In this document: positions 26,235 to 33,815 of the stretch, piece after piece
Numbering within the stretch: the stretch's first letter is position 1
Layout of the letters: the number at the start of each line of letters is the position of its first letter
NCBI RefSeq assembly: GCF_003054285.1
Contig: NZ_QBKS01000001.1
Coordinates: 2,604,001-2,668,000 of the forward strand
Length of the DNA: 64,000 bases
Direction: 5' to 3'
Origin: Litoreibacter ponti
Lineage (GTDB): Bacteria; Pseudomonadota; Alphaproteobacteria; Rhodobacterales; Rhodobacteraceae
Translations under genes and position numbers: made by a program
Notes under the pieces: model-generated
Seen by the model: the letters and a program-made list of their open reading frames with translations, nothing else
Database searches by the model: none
What the model was told of the DNA's origin: nothing

Positions 26235-27058
26235 GCCTCGATCCAAGGCTCACACCCGCCAATGCGCGGGTCGCAGCGACCGAGCTTAAAGGCCAGGTCG
26301 AGGTGCCGACCTATACCGATGGCGAGCTGACCCAATGCAGCAGCGCGTTCGGCGACATCATGGGCCGGCCAGAGGGCCGCCGCACCGCGCAGCTTCTTTA
26401 CGGTGATCTGTTCAACGTGCTTGAGCGGCGCAAGGGGTTCGCCTTTGGTCAATCCGTGCATGACGGGTATTGCGGCTATGTCTCCGAAGATCTGCTCGAC
26501 CGCCCCCACGATCCGACCCATTGGGTCGCGGTGCCTTCGACGCATCTCTATCCCGGCGCAAACATGAAGCTGATGAACACCGGCACGCTTTACCTGGGCT
26601 CCGAGGTGCAGGTGATGGAGGAAGAGGGCAGCTGGTCGCGCCTGTCCAACGGTGGCTTCGTGCCCACCATGCATCTGCTGCCGCTGGGCACCCGGATGGA
26701 TGATCCGGTGGCGGTCGCGGATTTATTCTTCGGCTCGCCTTATCTTTGGGGTGGCAGCACCCGCCACGGCATCGACTGCTCCGGGCTGGTGCAGACGGCA
26801 TATCGGGCGTGCGGGCAGGACTGCCCCCGCGACAGCGACATGCAAGAGGCGCAGATCGGCACTGAAATAGACCATGATCGCGCCGAACGGGGCGATCTTT
26901 TGTTCTGGAAAGGCCATGTCGCGATCGTGTCGAAGCCGGGTATGATGATCCACGCGAATGCCCATCACATGTCCGTTTCCTACGAGCCGATTTCAGAGGC
27001 CATTGCCCGGATCGAAGCGTCCGGCGGTGGACGCGTCACCAGCGCGCGCAGACCCTAA
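26231..27058 (+). CDS. NlpC/P60 peptidase with SH3-like N-terminal region
   Basis: A 275-residue protein. The first ~150 residues contain two SH3-type segments ('QLLYGDLFNVLERRKGFAFG', 'GSEVQVMEEEGSWSRL'). The C-terminal NlpC/P60 domain has Cys in 'RHGIDCSGLVQ' and His in 'WKGHVAIV' plus 'MIHANAHHM', giving the Cys-His-His site. Such enzymes cut gamma-D-glutamyl-diamino-acid bonds in wall peptides. No signal peptide is present, so it may recycle peptides in the cytoplasm with the coupled aminopeptidase. Its stop overlaps that of the convergent DUF2794 gene. Confidence 0.9.
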   Translation: MSLDPRLTPANARVAATELKGQVEVPTYTDGELTQCSSAFGDIMGRPEGRRTAQLLYGDLFNVLERRKGFAFGQSVHDGYCGYVSEDLLDRPHDPTHWVAVPSTHLYPGANMKLMNTGTLYLGSEVQVMEEEGSWSRLSNGGFVPTMHLLPLGTRMDDPVAVADLFFGSPYLWGGSTRHGIDCSGLVQTAYRACGQDCPRDSDMQEAQIGTEIDHDRAERGDLLFWKGHVAIVSKPGMMIHANAHHMSVSYEPISEAIARIEASGGGRVTSARRP

Positions 27059-27399
27059 TCCACCGCGCGGATCAGCTTTTTCTCCAAAACCCTCAATACC
27101 TGTTTAAGGTCCGCACCCCGCTTCAGGATGCGCCCGTCCATGCCGATTACCGCGTAGGTCTGCTGTTTGGCGGCAAGTTTCGGGCGTTTTTCAATGCGGT
27201 AGATCGGGTGCTCGGCCGCGCGGCGGAAGATCGAGAAGACCGCGACGTCCTTCAGCATCGAAATCCCGTAATCGCGCCACTCACCGGCGGCCACCATACG
27301 ACCGTAGAGCGTCAGGATGTCCCCAAGCTCGCGCCGCTGAAAGGCGACCTTGTCGTTGGCTGCCGGGGACGGGAAGGGGATAGTTATGTTTTGGTTCAT
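27055..27399 (-). CDS. DUF2794 protein
   Basis: A 114-residue protein. 'VAFQRRELGDILTLYGRMVAAGEWRDY' and 'AVFSIFRRAAEHPIYRIEKRP' are typical of DUF2794, a family of small alphaproteobacterial proteins of unknown function. The chosen ATG (27399) is where homology begins; 38 upstream codons are open but look like shadow. Its TAG overlaps the TAA of the NlpC/P60 gene in CTAA. Confidence 0.85.
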   Translation of the reverse strand: MNQNITIPFPSPAANDKVAFQRRELGDILTLYGRMVAAGEWRDYGISMLKDVAVFSIFRRAAEHPIYRIEKRPKLAAKQQTYAVIGMDGRILKRGADLKQVLRVLEKKLIRAVD

Positions 27400-27602
27400 G
27401 GGGTGATGGTGGTCCGGGCCGCGCCGCAAATCAAGCACCCGCCCACAAAAAGCCGCGAAGGGGGCGCTGCAATTCCCACAATGCTCCGCATTGCGGCCCC
27501 GAATCCTCGCCATACCCGGCCTTGTAGCGAGTTAGGTCTCAAGCCCGGGGCGGGTTAATCAGCCCCCACCCAGATGCCCGTGTCGGGTGCTACGAATATA
27601 GG
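27400..27602. other. Gap between DUF2794 and DUF4198 genes
   Basis: No convincing gene was found. The region carries the leftward promoter of the DUF2794 gene. It has GC-rich potential stems (for example GGGCGGGTTAATCAGCCC near 27550-27567) but no RNA family I can name. Confidence 0.3.
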
Positions 27603-27635
27603 AACCCCCGGACTGATGGTCAGTTCGGGGGTTTT
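27603..27635. terminator. Strong terminator hairpin after the DUF4198 gene
   Basis: A 14-bp stem (27603-27616 with 27620-27633, one G-T pair, 3-base loop) sits 22 bp past the leftward DUF4198 stop. The T-run (27632-27635) is on the plus strand; leftward the hairpin is followed by TTCCTATATT. It most likely ends the DUF4198 transcript, but it could also end a rightward transcript from the gap at 27400-27602. Confidence 0.75.
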
Positions 27636-27656
27636 CCTTGTGCCCTATCTTCAACC

Positions 27657-28463
27657 TTACTCCGGGACCATGAAGGTCAGCGCGGCCCAGACCGTCCACC
27701 AGACCGGCGTTTGCGTGGGATCGCCTTCATCCAGCGGGATCAGCGCGACCGCGTCGACAAGGTATTCGTGCCCCGGCTTGACCGGGACCGCACCCATGCC
27801 TTCCGCGTCCGTGCGGTGCAGCGTGACCGTGACGCTGCCATCGGGGGCCTTTTCAAACAGTTCGATCTGGGCATCGGCGCGCGGTGCACCGTCAAGAAGG
27901 ACCTTCACTGGCATCTCGGCCAGATCATCCGTGTAAGGGTTTGCAAGAGCCAAGATTTCGGTCTTCATACCGACCTCGACATCGGACCCGGCCCCGTCGC
28001 CGACGGCGATCAGGCTTTTTGCGTAGCGGTGGTAGCGCTCGACAAAGCGGTCCTCGGGCAGTCCGCGTGCGCGATGCTGGCCCACGGCGTCGTCGAAATC
28101 CTTGTGGGTGGCGAATTTCTCGAACTTCGCCATCTGGGTGTAGGTCAGGCGATTGGCAGTGGTTTCGTGCACTACGACCAGCAGGCCTTCGCCCGGCGCG
28201 GTCATGTCCAGCGCGGGTCTGTCGCCCAAACGCCCCTCGACCTCTACCGTTTGCCCGCCCTGGATCAGCTCGAACCGCTCGAAAGTGCGTGGGTTGAAAG
28301 AGTATCCCGCGCCGCTCATCTCCTCGCCCACCCGAAGTTCGGCTTGAACCTGTCCGCCGTTCGGTATCACGTAGGCTTCAGGCGAAATCCAGAACTCATG
28401 GGCGCTGGCCTGCAGCCCCCACAGTGACATGGCAAGGACGAAAGAAGTGCGCGACAAGAACAT
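27657..28463 (-). CDS. DUF4198 periplasmic protein (possible metal-uptake component)
   Basis: A 268-residue protein with a signal peptide ending 'LQASA' (residue 21). The mature protein would start His-Glu-Phe-Trp, the usual DUF4198 start. The C-terminal half is a beta-sandwich-like repeat ('VKVLLDGAPRADAQIELFEKAPDGSVTVTLHRTDAEG'). GGAGA precedes the ATG. DUF4198 proteins are often linked to nickel or cobalt uptake, and the divergent HupE/UreJ gene fits that. The two start codons overlap within CATG, leaving no space for a promoter between them. Confidence 0.75.
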   Translation of the reverse strand: MFLSRTSFVLAMSLWGLQASAHEFWISPEAYVIPNGGQVQAELRVGEEMSGAGYSFNPRTFERFELIQGGQTVEVEGRLGDRPALDMTAPGEGLLVVVHETTANRLTYTQMAKFEKFATHKDFDDAVGQHRARGLPEDRFVERYHRYAKSLIAVGDGAGSDVEVGMKTEILALANPYTDDLAEMPVKVLLDGAPRADAQIELFEKAPDGSVTVTLHRTDAEGMGAVPVKPGHEYLVDAVALIPLDEGDPTQTPVWWTVWAALTFMVPE

Positions 28464-29613
28464 GATGATCTCCAGAAAATTCACCCCGCTCATGCTGATG
28501 CAGCTGGCCGCGATGTCAATGCTGGCCGTAATCACTTTCCTGACGCCGGCGCGCGCGCACGAAGTGCGTCCGGCCATCGCGGACGTCTCCGTCTCAGAGG
28601 CGCAGGTCGACATGACGATCCGCCTGACCGCGGAATCGCTGATCGCGGGCATCAATCTCGATGGGCTCGAAGACACCAACGAGGCCCCCGAGGCCGAGCA
28701 ATACGACGCCTTGCGTGAACTCTCCGCCGAAGAGCTGGAAACCCAGCTGCGCGAGGCCTGGCCCCGGATCGCCGCCGGCATCACCGTTCTGGCCGGAGAG
28801 ACGCCCGTGACGCTCGATCTGACCGGCGTCGAGGTCACGCCACAATCCGATCTGGAGCTGCCCCGCGATACGACTGTCACGCTCACCGGTGCATTGCCCG
28901 AAGACAGCTCTGATCTGCGCGCCGGGTGGCAAGCGGAGAATGGCCCCCTCATTTTGCGCCAAGCTGAAGGCGGCGATGACGCCTATGCGGGTTATCTTGA
29001 AGGCGGAGCCCTGTCAGAGCCGCTGCCGCGCGTCGGTGCCGCGACCGAAAGCGCGTTTTCCGTGTTCGTGCGCTATATCGGCGTGGGCTTTGATCACATC
29101 ATTCCCAAGGGCCTCGACCACATCCTGTTCGTGCTGGGCCTGTTCTTCCTGTCCCTGCAGATGCGGCCGCTGATCACGCAGGTCACCGTCTTCACCGTCG
29201 CCCACACCATCACGCTTGCCTTGGCGAGCCTTGGGTATGTCACGGTCAACCCGGCCATCGTGGAGCCATTGATTGCGGCATCCATCGTCTATGTGGCGGT
29301 CGAAAACATATTCACCAACAAGATCACTTGGTGGCGACCGCTCGTCATCTTCGCCTTTGGCTTGCTACACGGCCTTGGCTTTGCCTCCGTGCTGGGCGAG
29401 TTCGGGCTGGCGCCGGGCCGCTTTGTCGCGGGGCTCATCGGCTTCAACATCGGGGTCGAGGTCGGGCAGCTCACTGTCATTGGCCTCGCCTTCCTCGCGG
29501 TGGGGTACTGGTTTGGCAAGAAGCCGTGGTATCGCGCCCGCATCTCGATCCCCGCCTCTATCGCGATTGCGATTGTCGGGGCGTATTGGGCCATCGAGCG
29601 GGTGTTCTTCTAG
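28462..29613 (+). CDS. HupE/UreJ-family membrane protein
   Basis: A 383-residue protein: signal peptide (cleavage after 'TPARA', mature start His-Glu-Val), an exported domain (about 32-200), then six or seven membrane helices. 'GFDHIIPKGLDHILFVLGLFFL' and 'VTVFTVAHTITLALASLG' contain the His residues typical of HupE/UreJ type 2, and 'FAFGLLHGLGFASVLGEFGL' is another hallmark. Members are thought to carry nickel or cobalt, unproven for this subtype. The ATG (28462 or 28465) has no clear ribosome site and overlaps the divergent DUF4198 start. Confidence 0.82.
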   Translation: MMISRKFTPLMLMQLAAMSMLAVITFLTPARAHEVRPAIADVSVSEAQVDMTIRLTAESLIAGINLDGLEDTNEAPEAEQYDALRELSAEELETQLREAWPRIAAGITVLAGETPVTLDLTGVEVTPQSDLELPRDTTVTLTGALPEDSSDLRAGWQAENGPLILRQAEGGDDAYAGYLEGGALSEPLPRVGAATESAFSVFVRYIGVGFDHIIPKGLDHILFVLGLFFLSLQMRPLITQVTVFTVAHTITLALASLGYVTVNPAIVEPLIAASIVYVAVENIFTNKITWWRPLVIFAFGLLHGLGFASVLGEFGLAPGRFVAGLIGFNIGVEVGQLTVIGLAFLAVGYWFGKKPWYRARISIPASIAIAIVGAYWAIERVFF

Positions 29614-29645
29614 GGAACCGCCTCCGGGCGGCGGCGTTGGTCAGG

Positions 29646-30629
29646 ATGAAAGAGTTCCTGCACCGCGCCGCCCTGAAAGCCGAAACCCTCTATGATCGCG
29701 CCTTTGGCCGCACCGGGCAGGGCCGCGTCATCGACCCCTATATCGGCTACGCCACGCCCGACAGCCTGATTGTCCGGGGTCGCGTGCTGTCCAAAGTGAC
29801 GCGCGCCAATCCCACTGAAAGCCAGTCGGTTCTGACCAACATTCGCCAGATGATCTCGCTGTTTCTCACAGACGAGGTGCAAAACGTCACGGTCCGCGCC
29901 CAAGGCGTAGAGGCCGTCACGGATGAGGAAGGCTACTTCAGGCTCGAACTGCCACGCCCTGAGACTTCCGGTTGGCATGAGGTCGATCTCGATATCGAAG
30001 GGTTCGAAGATCAGGCCATGTGCCACGCCCTTGTCCCACGCGACGATGCGCGGTTTCTCGTGATCTCTGACATTGACGACACGATGCTGGAAACCGGCGC
30101 GTATGTTTTGTGGAAGAATCTCTGGACCTCTTTCTCGGGCAATGCGCTGACCCGCCGGGTCTTCTCGGACGCGATTGCCCTGATGGACACACTGTCGGAG
30201 GATGGCCGGAACCCGGTGTTCTATGTCAGCTCCAGCCCGTGGAATTTCCACCACTTCCTGGAGCAGATCTTTCGCCATGCCCGCCTCGTGCGCGGCCCAA
30301 AGTTCCTGCGCGACCTCGGCCTGTCGGAAAACCAGTTCATCACCGGCACCCATGGCGACCACAAGGGGGCGGCGATCGATACGATCCTCGCGGCCAATCC
30401 CGACCTTCCCGCGATCCTGATGGGCGATACCGGCCAGCACGACGCGCACGTCTATCTTGACGCGATCAAGCGCCATCCCGGACGCATCCACGCGGTGGTT
30501 CTGCGCGAACCGGGACGGGGACCGGACGTTGGCACAATGAGCGTCATGCGCGAGATCGAGGACACCGACACCCCGCTCTATCATGCGCCGACCTTCAAAG
30601 GGATGGAGCCTCAGGCGGGGCTGAGCTAG
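29646..30629 (+). CDS. DUF2183 (App1-type) phosphatase domain protein
   Basis: A 327-residue protein. An N-terminal beta domain (to about 130) precedes the App1 catalytic motif 'VISDIDDTMLET', a DxDxT haloacid-dehalogenase-like nucleophile. 'NPVFYVSSSPWNFHHFLEQIF' and 'ILMGDTGQHDAHVY' complete the active site. Yeast App1 is a phosphatidate phosphatase; bacterial substrates are unknown. The start is ATG 29646, 32 bp after hupE. A phospholipid role is likely but unproven. Confidence 0.85.
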   Translation: MKEFLHRAALKAETLYDRAFGRTGQGRVIDPYIGYATPDSLIVRGRVLSKVTRANPTESQSVLTNIRQMISLFLTDEVQNVTVRAQGVEAVTDEEGYFRLELPRPETSGWHEVDLDIEGFEDQAMCHALVPRDDARFLVISDIDDTMLETGAYVLWKNLWTSFSGNALTRRVFSDAIALMDTLSEDGRNPVFYVSSSPWNFHHFLEQIFRHARLVRGPKFLRDLGLSENQFITGTHGDHKGAAIDTILAANPDLPAILMGDTGQHDAHVYLDAIKRHPGRIHAVVLREPGRGPDVGTMSVMREIEDTDTPLYHAPTFKGMEPQAGLS

Positions 30630-30639
30630 ACCGGAGGGC

Positions 30640-31578
30640 ATGGAAAAGCCCAAGCCGAACATCCCCCTCGCGATCTTCTCGAAACTGGGGGCGGTCGTGT
30701 TCTTCATGGCAATGGCGACGCTGGTCAAGATCGCCTCCGTCCGAGTGCCGCCGGGCGAGACAGTATTCTTCCGTTCTTTCTTTGGGCTGCCCATCATCCT
30801 CGGCTGGATCATCTGGCGGGGCGAGCTGCGCACCGGGCTGAAAACCGAAAATCCGCTTGGCCACTTCTGGCGCGGATTGGTCGGTGTGACTGCCATGTCC
30901 ATGGGCTTTGCCGCGTTGGGCCTTCTGCCCCTGTCAGAGGTCAAGGCGATCCAATACGCCCAGCCCGTCCTCGTCGTCATTTTCGCTGCGATGTTTCTGG
31001 GCGAAAACGTCCGCATCTTTCGCCTGACGGCCGTGGCGCTGGGCATGATCGGCGTGCTTATCATCATATGGCCGCGCCTGACGGTGTTTGCCGACAGCGA
31101 CGGCGACCCGTATCTGGCCATCGGTGCATTACTTGCCTTCGGATCCGCTGTGATGGCGGGCCTCGCCCATGTCTTCGTGCGCAAGCTCACCATGTCAGAG
31201 CCGACATCGGCCATCGTATTCTGGTTCGCCGTGACCGCCTCGACCCTGTCGCTGATGACGCTGCCCTTCGGCTGGGTTTGGCCGACAGGACCCGAGGCCG
31301 CGGCGCTGATCGGCGCAGGGCTGTGCGGCGGGGTCGGCCAAATCTTTCTGACGTCGAGCTACCGCTATGCGGATGCCTCCGTCGTCGCTCCTTTCGAGTA
31401 CAGCTCGATCCTACTGGCACTCGCCATCGGCTTCTTCATCTTTGCCGAGGTCCCGACCGTCCCGATGCTGGGTGGCATCGCCCTGATCGTGATCGCGGGT
31501 ATCTTGATCATCTACCGCGAACGCCAGCTGGGCAAAGACCGCGCCGCAGCACGTAAGTCCATGACCCCACAGGGGTAA
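30640..31578 (+). CDS. EamA/DMT-family transporter (second copy)
   Basis: A 312-residue protein with about ten helices and two EamA repeats. 'SEVKAIQYAQPVLVVIFAAMFLGENVRIFRLTAV' and 'ASVVAPFEYSSILLALAIGFFIFAEVPT' are typical ends of the repeats. CGGAGGG directly precedes the ATG, and the gene follows the DUF2183 gene by 10 bp. It is a different subgroup from the copy after leuB, with only general similarity. Substrate unknown. Confidence 0.87.
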   Translation: MEKPKPNIPLAIFSKLGAVVFFMAMATLVKIASVRVPPGETVFFRSFFGLPIILGWIIWRGELRTGLKTENPLGHFWRGLVGVTAMSMGFAALGLLPLSEVKAIQYAQPVLVVIFAAMFLGENVRIFRLTAVALGMIGVLIIIWPRLTVFADSDGDPYLAIGALLAFGSAVMAGLAHVFVRKLTMSEPTSAIVFWFAVTASTLSLMTLPFGWVWPTGPEAAALIGAGLCGGVGQIFLTSSYRYADASVVAPFEYSSILLALAIGFFIFAEVPTVPMLGGIALIVIAGILIIYRERQLGKDRAAARKSMTPQG

Positions 31579-31662
31579 TTCCGCCGATTTGATGACTCTT
31601 TGTTACAAGGGATTCCCTTGGGGCAGCTTTGGCGGCATGATTTATCCACAGGAGGAGCAGTC

Positions 31663-31923
31663 ATGGCCTCAATAGAAGAAATTGCCCGCGAGACCCTTGG
31701 TGCAGAGATGTTCCACCGCGTCGAGATAGGGCAGTCGCACCAGGAAACCCAAGCCGATGAAGTCTGGATCGATGTGATCTACGACGCTGCCGTGTCCGAC
31801 GTGACGCCCAAGCAGATGATGACCCTTGCCGACCGCGCGTGGGAATGGGAGGGGCGCGGTGACCTCGCCCCGGTTGTCAGCTTTGTGGCCCTCGCCGACG
31901 CGCCGATGGCCGCCGCGCAGTAG
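31663..31923 (+). CDS. Small acidic protein of unknown function
   Basis: An 86-residue protein with a near-perfect ribosome site (GGAGGAG) before ATG 31663. It is acidic and ends Ala-rich; 'DEVWIDVIYDAAVSDVTPKQMMTLADRAWEWEGRGDLAPVVSFVALADAP' looks like a compact folded domain. No family recognised. The longer open frame (21 more codons) contains the ribosome site and is rejected. Confidence 0.65.
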   Translation: MASIEEIARETLGAEMFHRVEIGQSHQETQADEVWIDVIYDAAVSDVTPKQMMTLADRAWEWEGRGDLAPVVSFVALADAPMAAAQ

Positions 31924-31925
31924 CC

Positions 31926-31992
31926 TTCCGCAGGCTCAGGTCCACGCAAAGCCCCGCCGATCCGGGTGGGCTCAGAAACCGGACCTGCGGAA
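31926..31992 (+). ncRNA. Foldable element, candidate structured RNA
   Basis: Starting two bases after the stop codon, TTCCGCAGG (31926-31934) plus TCC (31941-31943) can pair with GGACCTGCGGAA (31981-31992), a 12-bp stem with one 6-base bulge. Inside, AGCCC (31950-31954) pairs with GGGCT (31968-31972). No T-run follows, so it is not a simple terminator. It precedes the gene of a 61-residue protein. Class unknown. Confidence 0.35.
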
Positions 31993-32045
31993 TCAGGTCT
32001 GGTGTGCTATTGTGGTGCTCCACGAAGACACGGGAGATTCCAGTC

Positions 32046-32231
32046 ATGCGTCATATCCTAGATCAACACGCGCCGGGCACATCAAGTACGGCCCGCCGCT
32101 GGGCCTACGCCATGCAGCGCCGCGCGATGCCCTCCAAGGGCACGCTGGTACTGCAGCGCCGCAAGCGCAACTCCGACAGCTCCGCGCGGCCGCAGCACTT
32201 CCTGCGCATCGCAAGAGGCGTTGAGGCCTAA
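32046..32231 (+). CDS. Small basic protein of unknown function
   Basis: A 61-residue, strongly basic protein (many Arg/Lys, 'ARRWAYAMQRRAMPSKGTL' in the middle). GGGAG lies nine bases before the ATG, and a good terminator follows directly, which supports a real gene. No signal peptide or membrane segment. The charge suggests binding to nucleic acid or ribosomes, but nothing specific is visible. Confidence 0.5.
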   Translation: MRHILDQHAPGTSSTARRWAYAMQRRAMPSKGTLVLQRRKRNSDSSARPQHFLRIARGVEA

Positions 32232-32235
32232 TGAA

Positions 32236-32261
32236 AAAGCCCCGCGCAGTGGCGGGGCTTT
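32236..32261. terminator. Bidirectional terminator
   Basis: A 10-bp perfect stem, AAAGCCCCGC (32236-32245) with GCGGGGCTTT (32252-32261), and a 6-base loop, lies between the small basic gene and the convergent ilvE gene. The A-run and T-run on either side suit termination in both directions. Confidence 0.85.
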
Positions 32262-32285
32262 GACCGTCGGAGAGCGGGCGGAGCG

Positions 32286-33155
32286 CTAGCTGCGCACAAG
32301 CTTCTCATAGCCTTCCGCGATGTCGCGGGCGATGGCACCGACCTCGAAATTGTAGTCGCCGATGGAGCCAACGGGCGTCACCTCGGCGGCGGTGCCGGTC
32401 AGCCAGCACTGCTCGAAGCCTTCCAGTTCTTCGGGCATGATGTGGCGCTCATGCACCTTGATCTGGCGGTCCTTCAGCATGCCCACGACCGTTTGCCGCG
32501 TGATGCCGTTCAGGAAGCAGTCCGGCTTCGGCGTGTGCACTTCCCCGTCCTTGACGAAGAACATGTTGGCGCCGGTCGCCTCGGCCACATAGCCGCGATA
32601 GTCGAACATCATCGCGTCAGAGCAACCCTTGGCCTCCGCCGCGTGCTTGGACATGGTGCAGATCATGTAAAGGCCGGACGCCTTGGCAAAGCAGGGGATC
32701 GTTTCGGGCGACGGGCGCTTCCATTTCGAGATGTCCAGTTTCGCGCCCTTCATCTTGGCGTCGCCATAATACGCGCCCCATTCCCAGGCCGCGACCGCCA
32801 TGCGCACGGGGTTCTTGGCCGATGCAACACCCATGTCTTCGCCCGCGCCGCGCCACGCCAGAACCCGCACATAGGCGTCGGTCAGGTTGTTGGCTTTCAG
32901 CACTTCGTATTTCGCCGCCTCGATCTCGTCGACGGTGTAGGGGATCGGCATGTCCAGCTGCTCGCCCGAGAAGATCAGCCGCTCGGAGTGCTTGCGGCTC
33001 TCGAAGATCTTGCCGCCGTAGCAGCGCTCGCCCTCGAACACGGAAGAGGCATAATGCATCCCGTGGGTCAGGATGTGGACATTGGCGGACCGCCAGTCCA
33101 CCAGTTTGCCATCCATCCAGATGACGCCGTCACGATCGTCATATCCACCAGCCAT
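32286..33155 (-). CDS. ilvE: Branched-chain amino acid aminotransferase
   Basis: A 289-residue class IV aminotransferase that makes Leu, Ile and Val from the oxoacids. 'NVHILTHGMHYASSVFEGERCY' is the N-terminal signature. The PLP lysine is in 'CFAKASGLYM', and 'DAMMFDYRGYVAEATGANMFFV' is the class IV pattern. ATG 33155 was chosen since AAGGACGAGGG precedes it; an ATG six codons upstream would place that site in the gene. It is divergent from petP and fits with leuBCD and ilvA in the window. Confidence 0.93.
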   Translation of the reverse strand: MAGGYDDRDGVIWMDGKLVDWRSANVHILTHGMHYASSVFEGERCYGGKIFESRKHSERLIFSGEQLDMPIPYTVDEIEAAKYEVLKANNLTDAYVRVLAWRGAGEDMGVASAKNPVRMAVAAWEWGAYYGDAKMKGAKLDISKWKRPSPETIPCFAKASGLYMICTMSKHAAEAKGCSDAMMFDYRGYVAEATGANMFFVKDGEVHTPKPDCFLNGITRQTVVGMLKDRQIKVHERHIMPEELEGFEQCWLTGTAAEVTPVGSIGDYNFEVGAIARDIAEGYEKLVRS

Positions 33156-33199
33156 TGCCCTCGTCCTTTTCATTTGTTGCGCCGAAAGGGTCCGTTTCG

Positions 33200-33272
33200 G
33201 TCACAATATTTCACCAAAGTGACGATTCGCTATCATTCGCTACTTGGAAAGTCAACAAGGCTGACATAATAT
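33200..33272 (+). promoter_or_regulatory. Promoter and operator candidates of petP-petR
   Basis: A sigma-70-like promoter is visible: TTGGAA (33244-33249), 17 bp, TAATAT (33267-33272). Upstream is a direct repeat ATTCGCTA (33225-33232 and 33235-33242) with a 10-bp period, abutting the -35, as OmpR-type regulators often use. A GTCA-N7-TGAC pair lies in the spacer. A GTCAC-N14-GTGAC pair (33200-33223) lies between this promoter and ilvE. Confidence 0.6.
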
Positions 33273-33302
33273 GCCGGTAATCGAGAGCAAAGGACCAGCT
33301 CC

Positions 33303-33815
33303 ATGTCTGACCGAGGGACAGGTCAAAACCCAAGCAGCGGCGAGAGCCTGCTGTTTCTGACCGATGACCAATTGCGCCGCGGCATCGAGGCGATGTTTTT
33401 CGCCTATCGGGGCTTCACCGCTGACCCGGACCGCATTCTGGCGGAGCATCAATATGGCCGCGCCCATCACCGCGCGGTGCACTTCATCAACCGCTCGCCC
33501 GGCACCACCGTGAACAACCTGCTCGACATCCTTGGCGTCACCAAACAGTCGCTCAACCGCGTGCTGCGCGCGCTGATCGAAGACGGGCTGGTCGAAAGCC
33601 GGGTCGGCAAGCAGGACCGCCGGGAGCGGCATCTGTACCTGACCGACGCGGGTCAGGCGCTGGAGAAAGAGCTGTCAGAGGCGCAGCGCGTGCGCATGCG
33701 CGCCGCCTACCGCGACGCCGGGCCAGAAGCCGTGGCGGGCTTTAGACAAGTGCTGGAACAGATCATGGACCCCGAAATGCGTCGCCACTTCAAGACCTTC
33801 AAGGAGGGCGCGTAG
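33303..33815 (+). CDS. petP: MarR-family regulator PetP
   Basis: A 170-residue MarR-type protein. Helices with 'GRAHHRAVHFINRSPGTTVNNLLDILGVTKQSLNRVLRALIEDGLVES' form the winged HTH, and the wing is 'RVGKQDRRERHLYLT'. AAAGGA precedes the ATG. It is followed without a gap by an OmpR-type response regulator, the petP-petR arrangement known in Rhodobacter capsulatus upstream of the cytochrome bc1 genes. Here petABC does not follow. Identification rests on this pairing and on the family match. Confidence 0.8.
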   Translation: MSDRGTGQNPSSGESLLFLTDDQLRRGIEAMFFAYRGFTADPDRILAEHQYGRAHHRAVHFINRSPGTTVNNLLDILGVTKQSLNRVLRALIEDGLVESRVGKQDRRERHLYLTDAGQALEKELSEAQRVRMRAAYRDAGPEAVAGFRQVLEQIMDPEMRRHFKTFKEGA

